DNA from: an uncultured Candidatus Actinomarina sp.
Lineage (GTDB): Bacteria; Actinomycetota; Acidimicrobiia; Actinomarinales; Actinomarinaceae
Length of the DNA stretch: 62,909 nucleotides
Assembly: GCA_902619825.1 (NCBI GenBank)
Contig: CACNFT010000001.1
Coordinates: 72,620 to 135,528 of the forward strand
Reading direction: 5' to 3'
Within the stretch, counting starts at the first letter, position 1. Every line of letters begins with the position of its first letter. Under the pieces are notes generated by a model that ran no database searches, was not told the DNA's origin, and saw only the letters and a program-made list of their open reading frames with translations. Positions 47,239-56,800 of this stretch are shown here, piece by piece. A program made the position numbers and the translations under genes.

Positions 47239-48042
47239 ATGAGTAAAGGTTATCCCCTATCAATAAATGCAGTCAACGTGGTCTGCTTTAAAATCGACTG
47301 GACTGAGATGGATTTAAAAGTTCTCTTAATCAAAAGAAGTATCTCTCCACATAAAAATAAATGGTCACTACCTGGTGGGTTTGTAAACGAAAATGAAAGT
47401 ATTGAAGAGGCAGCACATCGTAAATTTGTGGAAGAAACAGGTATAGCCCCTGCATATATCAATCAGTTCAGAACGTATAGTGATGTATCGCGTGATAAAA
47501 GACCAGTAAAAAGTGAGAAGGTACGTGTTGTGACTACTGCCTTCAATGCAATCTATACAAGTACTGATGATCCGGTTATCTCTGAAGAAAGTTCAGAGTA
47601 CAAATGGTTTAAGATTCCACGAAGATATATTGACAGATCTATTCCGAAATTAGCTTTTGATCATTATAAGATACTAACTGATGCCGCAAACCGTTTAAGG
47701 GTAGATTTAGAATACAGTGGTCTTTCGACTCGATTTTTACCTGAACATTTCACATTAGGTCAAATTCAAGAAGTTTATGAAGTTATCTGGGAAGTAGAAC
47801 TAGATCCAGCTAATTTTAGAGATAAAATAACAAATATTGAAGGTTGGATAAAAGAATCTAAGTCTGGTCCTAAAGATGCCGAACCAAGAAGAGGAAAACC
47901 TCCAACATGGTATAAAGAGTTTGATATTCCACAATTTGAAAGGATGATAACTAATCCAAATGGTGCGGTAATTAGAGAAAAAGAGTCTGAGTATCAAAAG
48001 AATTTAGATAATTTAACTGAAGAAATTCCAATCATAAAATAA
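47239..48042 (+). CDS. NrtR-type Nudix regulator
   Basis: 267 residues from ATG 47239. The N-terminal Nudix domain has GGFVNENESIEEAAHRKFVEETG at about residues 46-68: the box fits except that the RE of the consensus REUxEE is RK, so one metal-binding glutamate is lost. The C-terminal domain (from about 155) has LPEHFTLGQIQEVYEVIWEVEL and FRDKI, the winged helix of NrtR regulators, which sense ADP-ribose-type ligands. A regulator with weak or no hydrolase activity is likely. Its target may be itself and the divergent genes. Confidence 0.8.
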   Translation: MSKGYPLSINAVNVVCFKIDWTEMDLKVLLIKRSISPHKNKWSLPGGFVNENESIEEAAHRKFVEETGIAPAYINQFRTYSDVSRDKRPVKSEKVRVVTTAFNAIYTSTDDPVISEESSEYKWFKIPRRYIDRSIPKLAFDHYKILTDAANRLRVDLEYSGLSTRFLPEHFTLGQIQEVYEVIWEVELDPANFRDKITNIEGWIKESKSGPKDAEPRRGKPPTWYKEFDIPQFERMITNPNGAVIREKESEYQKNLDNLTEEIPIIK

Positions 48043-48080
48043 AAACAATTCAATTCATTTTGATAGTTAAAATATAGACA

Positions 48081-48629
48081 ATGAATAAAAAAATTTACTC
48101 TATCGGACATGGAAGTACAGGAGTTAAAGATCAAAATTTAAACGAATTTATTGAAATTTTAAAACATTACTCTATCAAAACTCTCGTTGACGTAAGGTCT
48201 TATCCTGTTTCTAGCTTTGCTACATGGTTCAATAAGCCTTATCTGGAAAAAGAGCTTACTAAAAATAAAATCAAATATAGGTTTGCAGGTCAATTACTAG
48301 GTGGAAGGCCTGAAGGTGATGAGTATTATGATTTTGAGGGTTACGCTTTGTATAACAAAATGGCTGAATCCAAAAATTATCAAGAGGGCTTAGATCGACT
48401 AAAAGAAATTGCTATGACAAGTACAGCTGTAATGATGTGTAGTGAAAAAGATTTTAAGGAATGTCATAGAAGTCTATTAATCGCAAGAACTCTTGGAAGT
48501 GATTGGGAAATTAATCATATTTTAGGCATTAACAATATCGAACAGCATGTATTTGATGAAGCTATTCCCATTACTTTATCTGGTGAAGCAGAATGGAAAT
48601 CAGTATTACCAATTAAGCAGGAGAAATAA
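48081..48629 (+). CDS. DUF488 protein (first of two)
   Basis: 182 residues. The family motifs are SIGHGSTG at the N-terminus, TLVDVRSYPVSSFATWFN, and the cysteine pair in MMCSEKDFKECHRSLLI. DUF488 proteins are often encoded beside restriction or DNA-modification genes; their biochemistry is not established. It starts 38 bp after the Nudix gene and is followed by a second DUF488 gene 1 bp later. Confidence 0.88.
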   Translation: MNKKIYSIGHGSTGVKDQNLNEFIEILKHYSIKTLVDVRSYPVSSFATWFNKPYLEKELTKNKIKYRFAGQLLGGRPEGDEYYDFEGYALYNKMAESKNYQEGLDRLKEIAMTSTAVMMCSEKDFKECHRSLLIARTLGSDWEINHILGINNIEQHVFDEAIPITLSGEAEWKSVLPIKQEK

Positions 48630-48630
48630 A

Positions 48631-49113
48631 GTGAATTCTACTTTATACACAACAGGTTTTACAAAATGGGATGCTAAGCCTTTTTTTAGCTTTCTGAAAC
48701 AAAAAAAAATATTGTCTCTAATTGACATTAGAAGGTTTCCAAATTCGCAACTTTCTGGTTTCACAAAAAAGGGTAATTTTTGGTACTTCCTAGATGAACT
48801 ATCAGATTGTCAATATTATCATTTTGAAAATCTTGCTCCAAGCGCTGACGATTTTAAAGAATACAAAAAGCAAAATATAGATTGGGATACGTTTGCGGAC
48901 AGATATATTAAAAATATCTCATCTGAATATGCAGAGTATGAAAAAAATGAAATTCTAGAACTTCTAGACAAAGGTAATGTTATGCTATTGTGCTCTGAAG
49001 TTGACTATGAATTTTGTCATAGAAACCTTTTAGCTAATCATCTAATCGAAGCACACAACGACTTAGAGGTTATCCATACAAGCCATATGAGAGTCAGGCT
49101 AAATAAAAATTAG
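48631..49113 (+). CDS. DUF488 protein (second of two)
   Basis: 160 residues from GTG 48631, with AGGAGAA 8-9 nt upstream; the frame is open further up but that lies inside the first DUF488 gene. Motifs are LYTTGFTKWDAKPFF, SLIDIRRFPNSQLSGFTKKG and LLCSEVDYEFCHRNLLA. It shares the layout of the first copy but the sequences differ widely, so this is an old pair rather than a recent duplication. The 3' end overlaps the convergent dual-OB-like gene by 4 bp. Confidence 0.88.
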   Translation: MNSTLYTTGFTKWDAKPFFSFLKQKKILSLIDIRRFPNSQLSGFTKKGNFWYFLDELSDCQYYHFENLAPSADDFKEYKKQNIDWDTFADRYIKNISSEYAEYEKNEILELLDKGNVMLLCSEVDYEFCHRNLLANHLIEAHNDLEVIHTSHMRVRLNKN

Positions 49114-50000
49114 CCAAATTCTTTTGGGTTCCAAGAAGACCATGGAAATCCGTTACCTTGATTACAATTTTCAGATGAACAACGAAATTCTGGAAAATTG
49201 GGTTTGGGCTTATTTTTCCTATAATCAATAACCTCTGAATAACATAGATGACACCAAAAATATTCTTTTAAAAATAATTCTTTTGGATGGATAGTGTTTA
49301 TCTGTAACCACCTTCTACGTTTGAACTCTCTTGAAAGTCCTAGAGAAATTAATCCATTAATGTTATTAAATTTATCAAAACTAAAAATTTTTTTAATATC
49401 TTCTTTTTTTTTCGGCTGGAAATTGTTTTTTATATCATAAAACCGTATATCTGTAATAGGTAAATCTTTAATATACGATCGTTCACCTCCCCAAGCTTCG
49501 ATATGAAAATCACCTCTCCATTGTTTACCTTTTAAATTGATATTATTGATACGTCCTTTATAACTCCACAACGATTGCTGGAGTTTAGAAAATGGTAAAA
49601 CGCTTTTTGGTTTTCTAAAAAGAAATTCATAAGTGTTATCAATAATATGACAGCAATCCTTATGTTCATGATGTATTTTTTGAAAATCATAGATTAAATT
49701 TTCTATTGCATACGTTTTTTTTGATATTTTATAAGAGTATGTATTAAAATCTTCTTTTGAATTATCTTGGGAGTCAAAACTTCCTTCAAGATCATACGTG
49801 TCGTATAGATTAATCAAACCATGGTTATCAATATTCCACTTTTGATTATTTAATAACATTGGTCTTAACTCAACACTGCGTTTACCTCGTAGGCAACTTC
49901 CCATTTTTAGACTCTGAAATGATTCAATATCAATACCTGCTATGCAAATATATGGATAACTCATTCTTGTTAGGTGAGTAATTAAAATTTCTTTTTTAAT
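49110..50000 (-). CDS. Probable dual-OB-domain protein with ATT start
   Basis: The N-terminus, if begun at ATT 50000, reads IKKEILITHLTRMSYPYICIAGID, and ELRPM follows. This H-x-TRM...CIAGI pattern recalls the dual-OB proteins found in nucleic-acid conflict loci, a match made from memory. A CHLCYSEV...CSSENC zinc-ribbon-like set is at the C-terminus. AGGAG (50010-50006) is 5 nt before the ATT, while the first ATG (49964) has no such site and would cut into the motif. It lies between DUF488 genes and a DNA methylase gene. Confidence 0.55.
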   Translation of the reverse strand: MKKEILITHLTRMSYPYICIAGIDIESFQSLKMGSCLRGKRSVELRPMLLNNQKWNIDNHGLINLYDTYDLEGSFDSQDNSKEDFNTYSYKISKKTYAIENLIYDFQKIHHEHKDCCHIIDNTYEFLFRKPKSVLPFSKLQQSLWSYKGRINNINLKGKQWRGDFHIEAWGGERSYIKDLPITDIRFYDIKNNFQPKKKEDIKKIFSFDKFNNINGLISLGLSREFKRRRWLQINTIHPKELFLKEYFWCHLCYSEVIDYRKNKPKPNFPEFRCSSENCNQGNGFPWSSWNPKEFG

Positions 50001-50056
50001 GATTTCTCCTTAAAAATAGAGTATTAAAAATTAGAAAAAGGTTCAAATAAAGTTTA

Positions 50057-51067
50057 TTAAATCCTTTTTAAATCAAATTTTTCTTCAATATTTTGGAGTT
50101 CAAATGTAGAAACTAAAAGCTCTCCAATCTTTCCTCTGCCATCTTTTTTACTATTTATAGACTTGGAAACTAAGACCTCATAAGCATACAACTTTTCGTT
50201 TTGTAAAAATATCTCTCTTGCTAGTTGATTATTATTATTTGAAAGAATTACGTTATTTCCATCTTCTGCTAATTTTAAAAATATTTTTCCAAGTTCCACA
50301 TGGTCTTTATATTTAAACCCTTGTGAACTATAGTCAGTAAAATTTGATGTTTCTGAATTGGGTATATATGGAGGGTCTAGATAAATAAAGTGATTTTTCT
50401 TTTTAATGTTCTCAATTACTTCTTTATATGAACTACATGTTATTTGAGCATTTGATAAATAAAGGCTCGCATTAATAAGATTTTCTGTATCAACAATATT
50501 AACTTTTTTGTAACTACCAATCGGAACATTAAATTGATTATTACCATTCACCCTAAACATTCCGTTAAAACATAGTTTATTAATTGCTTGCATCAAAACA
50601 GCTGATCTGATTTTTTGTTTTTTAGTTTTTGGATTTATTTGAATATATTTTTTTTGATTTGTGGACTCCTCTGTCTCTGAAACTATTTTTTCTTTTACCC
50701 ATATTGAATTAAATTCACTAACTAAAGCTTTGTACTCCGAAACAGGTCTTTCTTTTTGAGATAGTAGTTTATTGAACTTAACCTCTATTTCCTCACACTG
50801 TTCAATAAAAGTTCCAAGATTCTTTCTATCTGAAATGATCTCATAGTAAGAAACAAGTTGGGGTATGGCATCATTCAAATAAGCTGAATCAATTAACCCT
50901 AAATCCTTTAAATGAAAAAAAATTGAACCTCCACCAAAAAATGGTTCATAGTAATCAAAAGTTTGGTTATTTTTGCTTTGAAGCAAAGACAAAGCATCTG
51001 ATATAAGATATTTTAGTTTTGTCTTTCCTCCAACCCACTTAAGCGTCGGTTTTGTAATATTAGTCAT
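50057..51067 (-). CDS. Dam-type DNA adenine methyltransferase
   Basis: N6-adenine methylase of the Dam/DpnM (alpha) class. Motif X is LKWVGGKTKLKYLI, motif I YYEPFFGGGSIFFHL, and motif IV DPPYIPNSETSNF (DPPY). FRVNGNNQFNVPIGSYK is the Dam-specific middle region. It is 336 residues from ATG 51067 (MTNITKPTLKW); the earlier ATG at 51124 reaches into the divergent gene. Recognition is probably GATC-like or a related short site, unproven. It is divergent from the ATPase-helicase operon, as if part of one modification-defence unit. Confidence 0.9.
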   Translation of the reverse strand: MTNITKPTLKWVGGKTKLKYLISDALSLLQSKNNQTFDYYEPFFGGGSIFFHLKDLGLIDSAYLNDAIPQLVSYYEIISDRKNLGTFIEQCEEIEVKFNKLLSQKERPVSEYKALVSEFNSIWVKEKIVSETEESTNQKKYIQINPKTKKQKIRSAVLMQAINKLCFNGMFRVNGNNQFNVPIGSYKKVNIVDTENLINASLYLSNAQITCSSYKEVIENIKKKNHFIYLDPPYIPNSETSNFTDYSSQGFKYKDHVELGKIFLKLAEDGNNVILSNNNNQLAREIFLQNEKLYAYEVLVSKSINSKKDGRGKIGELLVSTFELQNIEEKFDLKRI

Positions 51068-51122
51068 AGTCTTTACACATATTACTAGACAGATATGACT
51101 GAAATATTTAAAATAGGAAAAC

Positions 51123-51548
51123 ATGCTGAGTGACTATAGGTCTGAAATGATAGCTATTTTTGAAAATAATAACTATAAAGTACGTCCTATAAAAGATTCA
51201 TTTGATACAAGTTTGATGATAAATCATATTACTAGAAGAACTCCAAAGCAAAATATCTTTATAGCTATTAAAGAAAGTAAACCAGAATATTGCATAAGGT
51301 ACATGAGTCAAGAAAGTCCCTCTGGTACAGCTTGGATGAAAATTGATCTATACGCTAAAGAGCTCAGTCACTGGGTGCACAATATGGATTCTGTAGACAA
51401 AGCTCTTTTGTATTTGGGTGGGGAGTTTTGGCAAGATATAGATACAAAAAACTACTGGAACAAACTAGTAGAAGATTTGTCACTTCCTAGTGCTAATTTA
51501 AGTATTGTTGATAGTGATGGTTTAGTAAACTTATTGGAGAATAAATGA
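51123..51548 (+). CDS. Unknown first gene of the ATPase-helicase operon
   Basis: 141 residues, MLSDYRSEMIAIFENNNYKV at the N-terminus, mixed alpha/beta, with a central FIAIKES strand and a C-terminal helical part. I recognise no family. Its ATGA overlap with the MORC-like ATPase gene means coupled translation, so it is a likely component of the system, for example a specificity or adaptor subunit. It has a weak GGA upstream of the ATG. Confidence 0.7.
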   Translation: MLSDYRSEMIAIFENNNYKVRPIKDSFDTSLMINHITRRTPKQNIFIAIKESKPEYCIRYMSQESPSGTAWMKIDLYAKELSHWVHNMDSVDKALLYLGGEFWQDIDTKNYWNKLVEDLSLPSANLSIVDSDGLVNLLENK

Positions 51549-53215
51549 CTCAATTTCAACCTCAGTTAGGTAATGCTTTTTACAAAGCTCTAGGCGCTGA
51601 AGATATGGAGCCATTGCTAGCAATAAACGAAATCATTGCTAACTCCATCGACTCGTGGATAGAAGAGTATTGTGGTAAAAAAGCAAAACGTCCAAAACTA
51701 TCGATAGATATCAATATGTCAGCAAAACAAATAACTATTCAAGATAATGCTGGAGGAATGGAACCAGAGGAGTTAAAAAATGCCATGGGTTTTGCAAAAG
51801 TACAAAAAGAGCTAAGTGACTGTGCTGATGATTTAATGGGAATGTATGGATTTGGGCTTAAAGCTGCAACTGCAAATCTTGGAGGACATTTTGAGGTAGT
51901 TTCAAAAAGGAAAAATAAGGATCTCTGCCATGTGGTAATGCCTATCGACAAGATGGCAAAGGAAGTTAAGGCTGGAAAGTCTGGAATGCTCAGTGATATT
52001 GAAGAGAATGGGTACAACAAAAAAACAAAAATAAAAGATGTAGAAAAAGTATTTAATCCAGCTAAAACAAAGTCTGGTACATTTATTTATATTTCGCAGA
52101 TAAAAAGAACTAATTTTAACCCTGAATCAATAATGAACGAATTATGCTACGCATGGCATTTTTTCACCCAAGAAAATCATCTAGGACCTGCTGTAGAGAT
52201 AAAGTTCAACGGAGTAAAGATAGGTGAACCAGAGTGGGGTCGTGATCAAGGCGGACAAGTGCCTTACAGCTCCATAGATTTTGAGTTTCCGTTTTCTTGG
52301 AGAGAAAATACAGAAACAATTGAAACTAAGATTCAACTTTCGGTATGGCTTAATTATAAAGGTGGTCAATATCAAGCAGGTGGGTTGTCATTATATAGAA
52401 AACTACAAATGGTTTCTTATAAAGACCAAGAACTTGGCAAATGGTGGAGTAATGAAACAGCTACTGTAGAAGGTGTTCTAAGCACGGACTACTTAACACC
52501 TAATCAGAGAAAAGATGATTTAGATAGAACAACTAGGTTTTACAATGCTTTGCATAAAGCATTGGAACCAGTAATGAAAGGTGCGGCTAAATTCGTTGAC
52601 TCACAGCGTGGAGGCTTGGATGGAAAAGGGTTTTCTAGAATAGAAATGGCTAAGGATGAGTTCGAAATGGGAAAACTACTTGCATTAGGGTGGTGGAAAT
52701 ATTTTAATGAACACCCATTAATAGAAGTAAGTTCGAAATTTCCAAAAGAACTTGAAAAATTTTTAAAAGATAAACAGAGTACTCCAAGTGGTCCTGAAGA
52801 GCCTGGTCCTGAAGATCCTGGTCCTGAAGATCCTGGTCCTGAAGAGCCTGGTCCTGAAGAACCGGCTGTTGAAATTTTTGAACCTATCGATGAAAGCTCA
52901 TTTAATTTTGATGGTGAAACATATCAACTTCTCATACTCAAAGATAAAACTGATGGAAGTAGTTATGACTGGAAAAAAACTGGAGAACAAATTGAAATAT
53001 TTATTGATGATGAGGCTGACGGCATAAATAAAGAATTGGGAGGTATGCTGAAAAAAATGACAATTGACCCCGGAACGGGTAAGTGGGAAAAATTGTCTTT
53101 AAATTTAGTAAAAGAACACGTAATTCATCAATTTTTACTTAAAGAAAATATACAAAATGCGCGGGCATTTGCATATGCAAAATCTTGGATTGAGAACATT
53201 TATAAAAATGAATAA
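51545..53215 (+). CDS. MORC/MutL-like GHKL ATPase of a defence system
   Basis: 556 residues. The GHKL ATPase core is at the N-terminus: N-box INEIIANSIDSW (Glu29, Asn33), G1 box DNAGGM at 67-72, and G2 box GMYGFGLKAA at 99-108. A second S5-fold domain follows (to about 330; YRKLQMVSYKDQELG). A linker of five GPEE/DP repeats at about 416-440 leads to a C-terminal domain of about 115 residues. This layout matches prokaryotic MORC-type ATPases linked to restriction systems and the ATPase of Hma systems. GGAG precedes the ATG by 5 nt. Confidence 0.88.
   Translation: MTQFQPQLGNAFYKALGAEDMEPLLAINEIIANSIDSWIEEYCGKKAKRPKLSIDINMSAKQITIQDNAGGMEPEELKNAMGFAKVQKELSDCADDLMGMYGFGLKAATANLGGHFEVVSKRKNKDLCHVVMPIDKMAKEVKAGKSGMLSDIEENGYNKKTKIKDVEKVFNPAKTKSGTFIYISQIKRTNFNPESIMNELCYAWHFFTQENHLGPAVEIKFNGVKIGEPEWGRDQGGQVPYSSIDFEFPFSWRENTETIETKIQLSVWLNYKGGQYQAGGLSLYRKLQMVSYKDQELGKWWSNETATVEGVLSTDYLTPNQRKDDLDRTTRFYNALHKALEPVMKGAAKFVDSQRGGLDGKGFSRIEMAKDEFEMGKLLALGWWKYFNEHPLIEVSSKFPKELEKFLKDKQSTPSGPEEPGPEDPGPEDPGPEEPGPEEPAVEIFEPIDESSFNFDGETYQLLILKDKTDGSSYDWKKTGEQIEIFIDDEADGINKELGGMLKKMTIDPGTGKWEKLSLNLVKEHVIHQFLLKENIQNARAFAYAKSWIENIYKNE
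52790..52864 (+). repeat. Five 15-bp tandem repeats inside the ATPase gene
   Basis: Five consecutive units of GGTCCTGAAGANCCT (the last ends CCG) encode GPEEP/GPEDP. The first four differ at only one base, which suggests recent expansion. They form a flexible linker between the ATPase and the C-terminal domain, and the unit number could vary between strains without changing the frame. Confidence 0.95.
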
Positions 53216-53885
53216 CAAATTTAAACAAGCTTGGGAAGAACTATTAATATTAGAAAAATCTGAAAATCAAGAGTTGGCTGATTATGAAGATCAACTACTT
53301 GATATATTAAATATCCTTTTTAATCATTGGCCTGAGGGTGTTGACGATTTGTCTTTAGCTGACGAACTAAATACTACTGTCGCTAAAGTTACCGCTTTGA
53401 AGTTTTTAAGTTCTATAGAAGAAGATGAGTTGATTCCAGTTCTTAAAAAGTACAGAAACACTTCGCTTTTATATGAAATATTAAAAATACCTGAGCAAAC
53501 AAGAGATGTGTTTTTAAATAGAGCAGGAAGAGTTCGACATAATATTACAATGCTAGTCAAAATGGCTAATGATTTGTTTAATGGTTTAAGTGAAATTGAA
53601 AAAAATGAGAGTTCTAATCCTTGGATGAAAAAAATTAGTGTTATAGATAAAAGTATCTGGGGTGATATTGCTAATGAAGCAAAAGACTGGGGTATTAAAG
53701 AGCAAGATATTAAGAAAATTGAGAAATTTAAATCAGGTAGAAAAAAAACAATACAGGACTGGGAGTGGTTAAAAGATTTTGTTGAAATCCAGATAAATAA
53801 GAAAAATATAGCGCCAAAAAATATACATGGAGAACCTATGAATCATCACAAAGTTTTAATTGAAACATGGAAAAGAATAATCTAA
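53208..53885 (+). CDS. Unknown helical partner of the defence operon
   Basis: 225 residues from ATG 53208 (MNNKFKQAWEELLILEK), overlapping the ATPase stop by 8 bp. Predicted mostly alpha-helical with no known motif; the segment ADELNTTVAKVTALKFL may be a helix-turn-helix or a sensor domain. It ends one base before the helicase start. Its fixed place between ATPase and helicase suggests it is a subunit of that machine. Confidence 0.7.
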   Translation: MNNKFKQAWEELLILEKSENQELADYEDQLLDILNILFNHWPEGVDDLSLADELNTTVAKVTALKFLSSIEEDELIPVLKKYRNTSLLYEILKIPEQTRDVFLNRAGRVRHNITMLVKMANDLFNGLSEIEKNESSNPWMKKISVIDKSIWGDIANEAKDWGIKEQDIKKIEKFKSGRKKTIQDWEWLKDFVEIQINKKNIAPKNIHGEPMNHHKVLIETWKRII

Positions 53886-53886
53886 A

Positions 53887-56800
53887 TTGTCCTACAAAGA
53901 TTTACGCTTACGAAAAACAGTTGAAGGTAGTGGAAAATTACTTAACAATGTAATAAAACCCTCGCTCAAAGAAAACACAAAAACCTTTAGGGCTCTTACA
54001 GCTTATTACAGTATTGGATCTCTTGAAGCAATTGGAAAAACTCTTGACTATTTTTTAAGTAACGACGGAATAATTCAAATTGTTATTGGAGATCAAGTAG
54101 ATGACGAAAGGACACTTAAAGGGGCTAGTGAAGAACTTCAAAAAGAAGAAATTGTAATTTTTCAAAAAAAATTACAGGAGGATGTTGAACTTGTAAGAAA
54201 TGAAAATTCAAGGTTTACAATTGCGACAATTGCTTATTTGATTTTAGATGAAAAATTACAGCTTAAAGTCGCTAATTATAGAAATGGTGAGTTGTGGCAT
54301 CCAAAAATGTACCTTCTTGAAGATGGAGATGGGAACAAAATAGCCGCATCTGGATCTGGAAACATGTCAGAAAGCGGTTTTGAAAAAAACTATGAAATAC
54401 ATGATATTTTTACTAATTGGGACTTTGGTACCGAGTACTTTTCATCAGAAGATCCTTCAGAACCAACAAAGGAAGAAATTTTTTGGAGAATTTGGAATAA
54501 TAGTGATGAAAACACAGAGGTAAAGGAACTTGATAAAGAATACGCTCAAAAGCTCTTAGAAAGAATTGGTAATCCATCAAAAGAAGATGTTATTAAATAC
54601 GTAGATCAAAAAGTAAAAGATAACCAGAATGAAAATTTATTAAACTTTAAAAAAGATTTACAAACTTCTCCAATTTTCCACGAGTTTAATTTAGGTAAAT
54701 CAGCCCTATATCCACATCAAATAAATGCGGTACAAAAAGCGCTAAAAATGTGGCCAATCAGGATTCTCTTTTCTGATGAAGTTGGATTAGGTAAGACTTT
54801 AGAATTAGGAACGCTAATAGCTTATCTAATTAAAAACAATTTAGTAGATAATGTTTTAGTGTTGGCACCACCAACATTGACTGAACAGTGGCAAGATGAA
54901 ATGAAACAACACTTTGATCTAGACTTTGCAAGATATAACAGAACAAAAAAAAGTTGGGTCTATAAAGATGAAGAATTTGAAGGTATTAAAGAAAATTCTC
55001 CCTTAAGATACAACGATAATTTTCCCTCTTTAGCGATTATGTCTAAATCTATGGCAGTTCGATCAAATGAGCAACATATCTTTTTAGAAAACGATTCTTA
55101 TCCCGACTTTTTGGTAATTGATGAAGCTCATCATGCCAGAATGCACAGAGGTTATGATGGTTCAGCAAAGAAAACTAATTTTAGAAGAGTTGTGGAACAA
55201 ATCTCTAATGAAATCAAACACATAGCATTTGCAACAGCGACACCTATGAGAAAAAATATTGATGAATACTTCTTTTTATTAGATCTGTTGGGAGTGGAAG
55301 AGTTAATTAGTGAAAAAGATTATGAAAAATCTCTTTCTATAATAAATGATTTCTATACAGATAGAAATAACAAATTCAACTTAGATGACCTATCTCTAAT
55401 TAAAGATTTATTGATTAAAGTAATTGATAAATCAGAGGAACGTTTTTTTCACAATTCTCCAGAAATTTATAGCCTTGTAAACGAACTTAAAAACGGTGAG
55501 GTTGATAATACTTGGCTTTTTGAAAATAGTAAAAAATTAATTGAGTTTCATACGATTTATCATCCGACAAGAATTTTAACTTCAAGGAATGTTCAGGAAA
55601 ATCTTAATAAGTTTTCTGAGATTTATAAAATACCTAAAAGAACTCTAAGGCCATCTCCAATTCTTCCAATTGATATTTCAAATGAGCTTAATGACTTCTT
55701 TTCAAGCATTATGGAGTATGTAGATAGATTTTATCAAATAACTGAACTCGCTATTACCCCTGATAAGCAATTACCTCTTGGTCTTAGAAGACATTCTTTA
55801 CAAGAGAGATTCGCTTCAAGTTTTTGGTCGGCAAAAAAGAGTATCACAAACAGAAGAGAGCATCTTATTAATTCGCTTGAAGGCTTTAAAGAGAATAAAA
55901 TTACAAAAGAATTTTTTGAGAATTCTGATGAAAATGATGACGAAGATACAATAATTGCCGGATTAACAAAGAGCGAATTAGTCAGTGTTGACTGGGAAAA
56001 TGTAATTAAAAATTGTGAGTCAGAGATAAGAGCATTAAATACCTATGTTGACTTGGCAGAAATAGTTATAAATAGTACTCCTGAAGGTATTGATCCTGAC
56101 CCTAAAATTAATGAGACTGTCAGGTTATTTTCTGAACACATAGATAAAAATCCTGGAAAACCGTTATTAATTTTCTCTAAATATACAGACACTTTAAATG
56201 AAGTTGAACGAGCTGTTATTTCTTATTGTGAAACTAACGACATTTACATGGGTTATGCAAGTTATAGAGGAGACTATCGAAGAATTAAATACGCAAATGA
56301 CCGTGAACATAGAAAGGCTGAAAAGAGAGATATAACAAGAGCACTAAACAACGGGAGAATTCAAGTAATTTTTTGCAGTTCGGCGGCTAGCGAAGGTCTG
56401 AATTTGCAAGCAGCTTCTTACATGATTAACGTAGATGTGCCGTGGGTACCTAGTGATCTTGAGCAGAGGATTGGAAGAATTGCTAGGTTAGGTCAAAAAG
56501 AAGATGAGGTAGTAATTGATAATATTTGGTACCCATTCAGTATTGAAAGCAATATGTATAAAAGACTTATTGATCGTCAAAGAGACATGTCTTTTGCTAT
56601 TGGGCAATTTCCAGACTTGATTGCTGAGGCAATTAAGAATTTTGTAGATGACAAAGATGCAAAAAAAATTGAGAAAACGATTGATGAAATTAATAAAAAG
56701 AAAAATACCTATGAAATGAAGGTGTTAAATGAACTATGGATCCAGGATGGGAACGAGCCTCTTCATCCTTGGGGGAACGTGTTTAGAAAAGAAATCCTTG

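Noticed and set aside
52790-52864. CRISPR-like repeat array
   Set aside because: Units are contiguous 15-mers within a coding frame without spacers.
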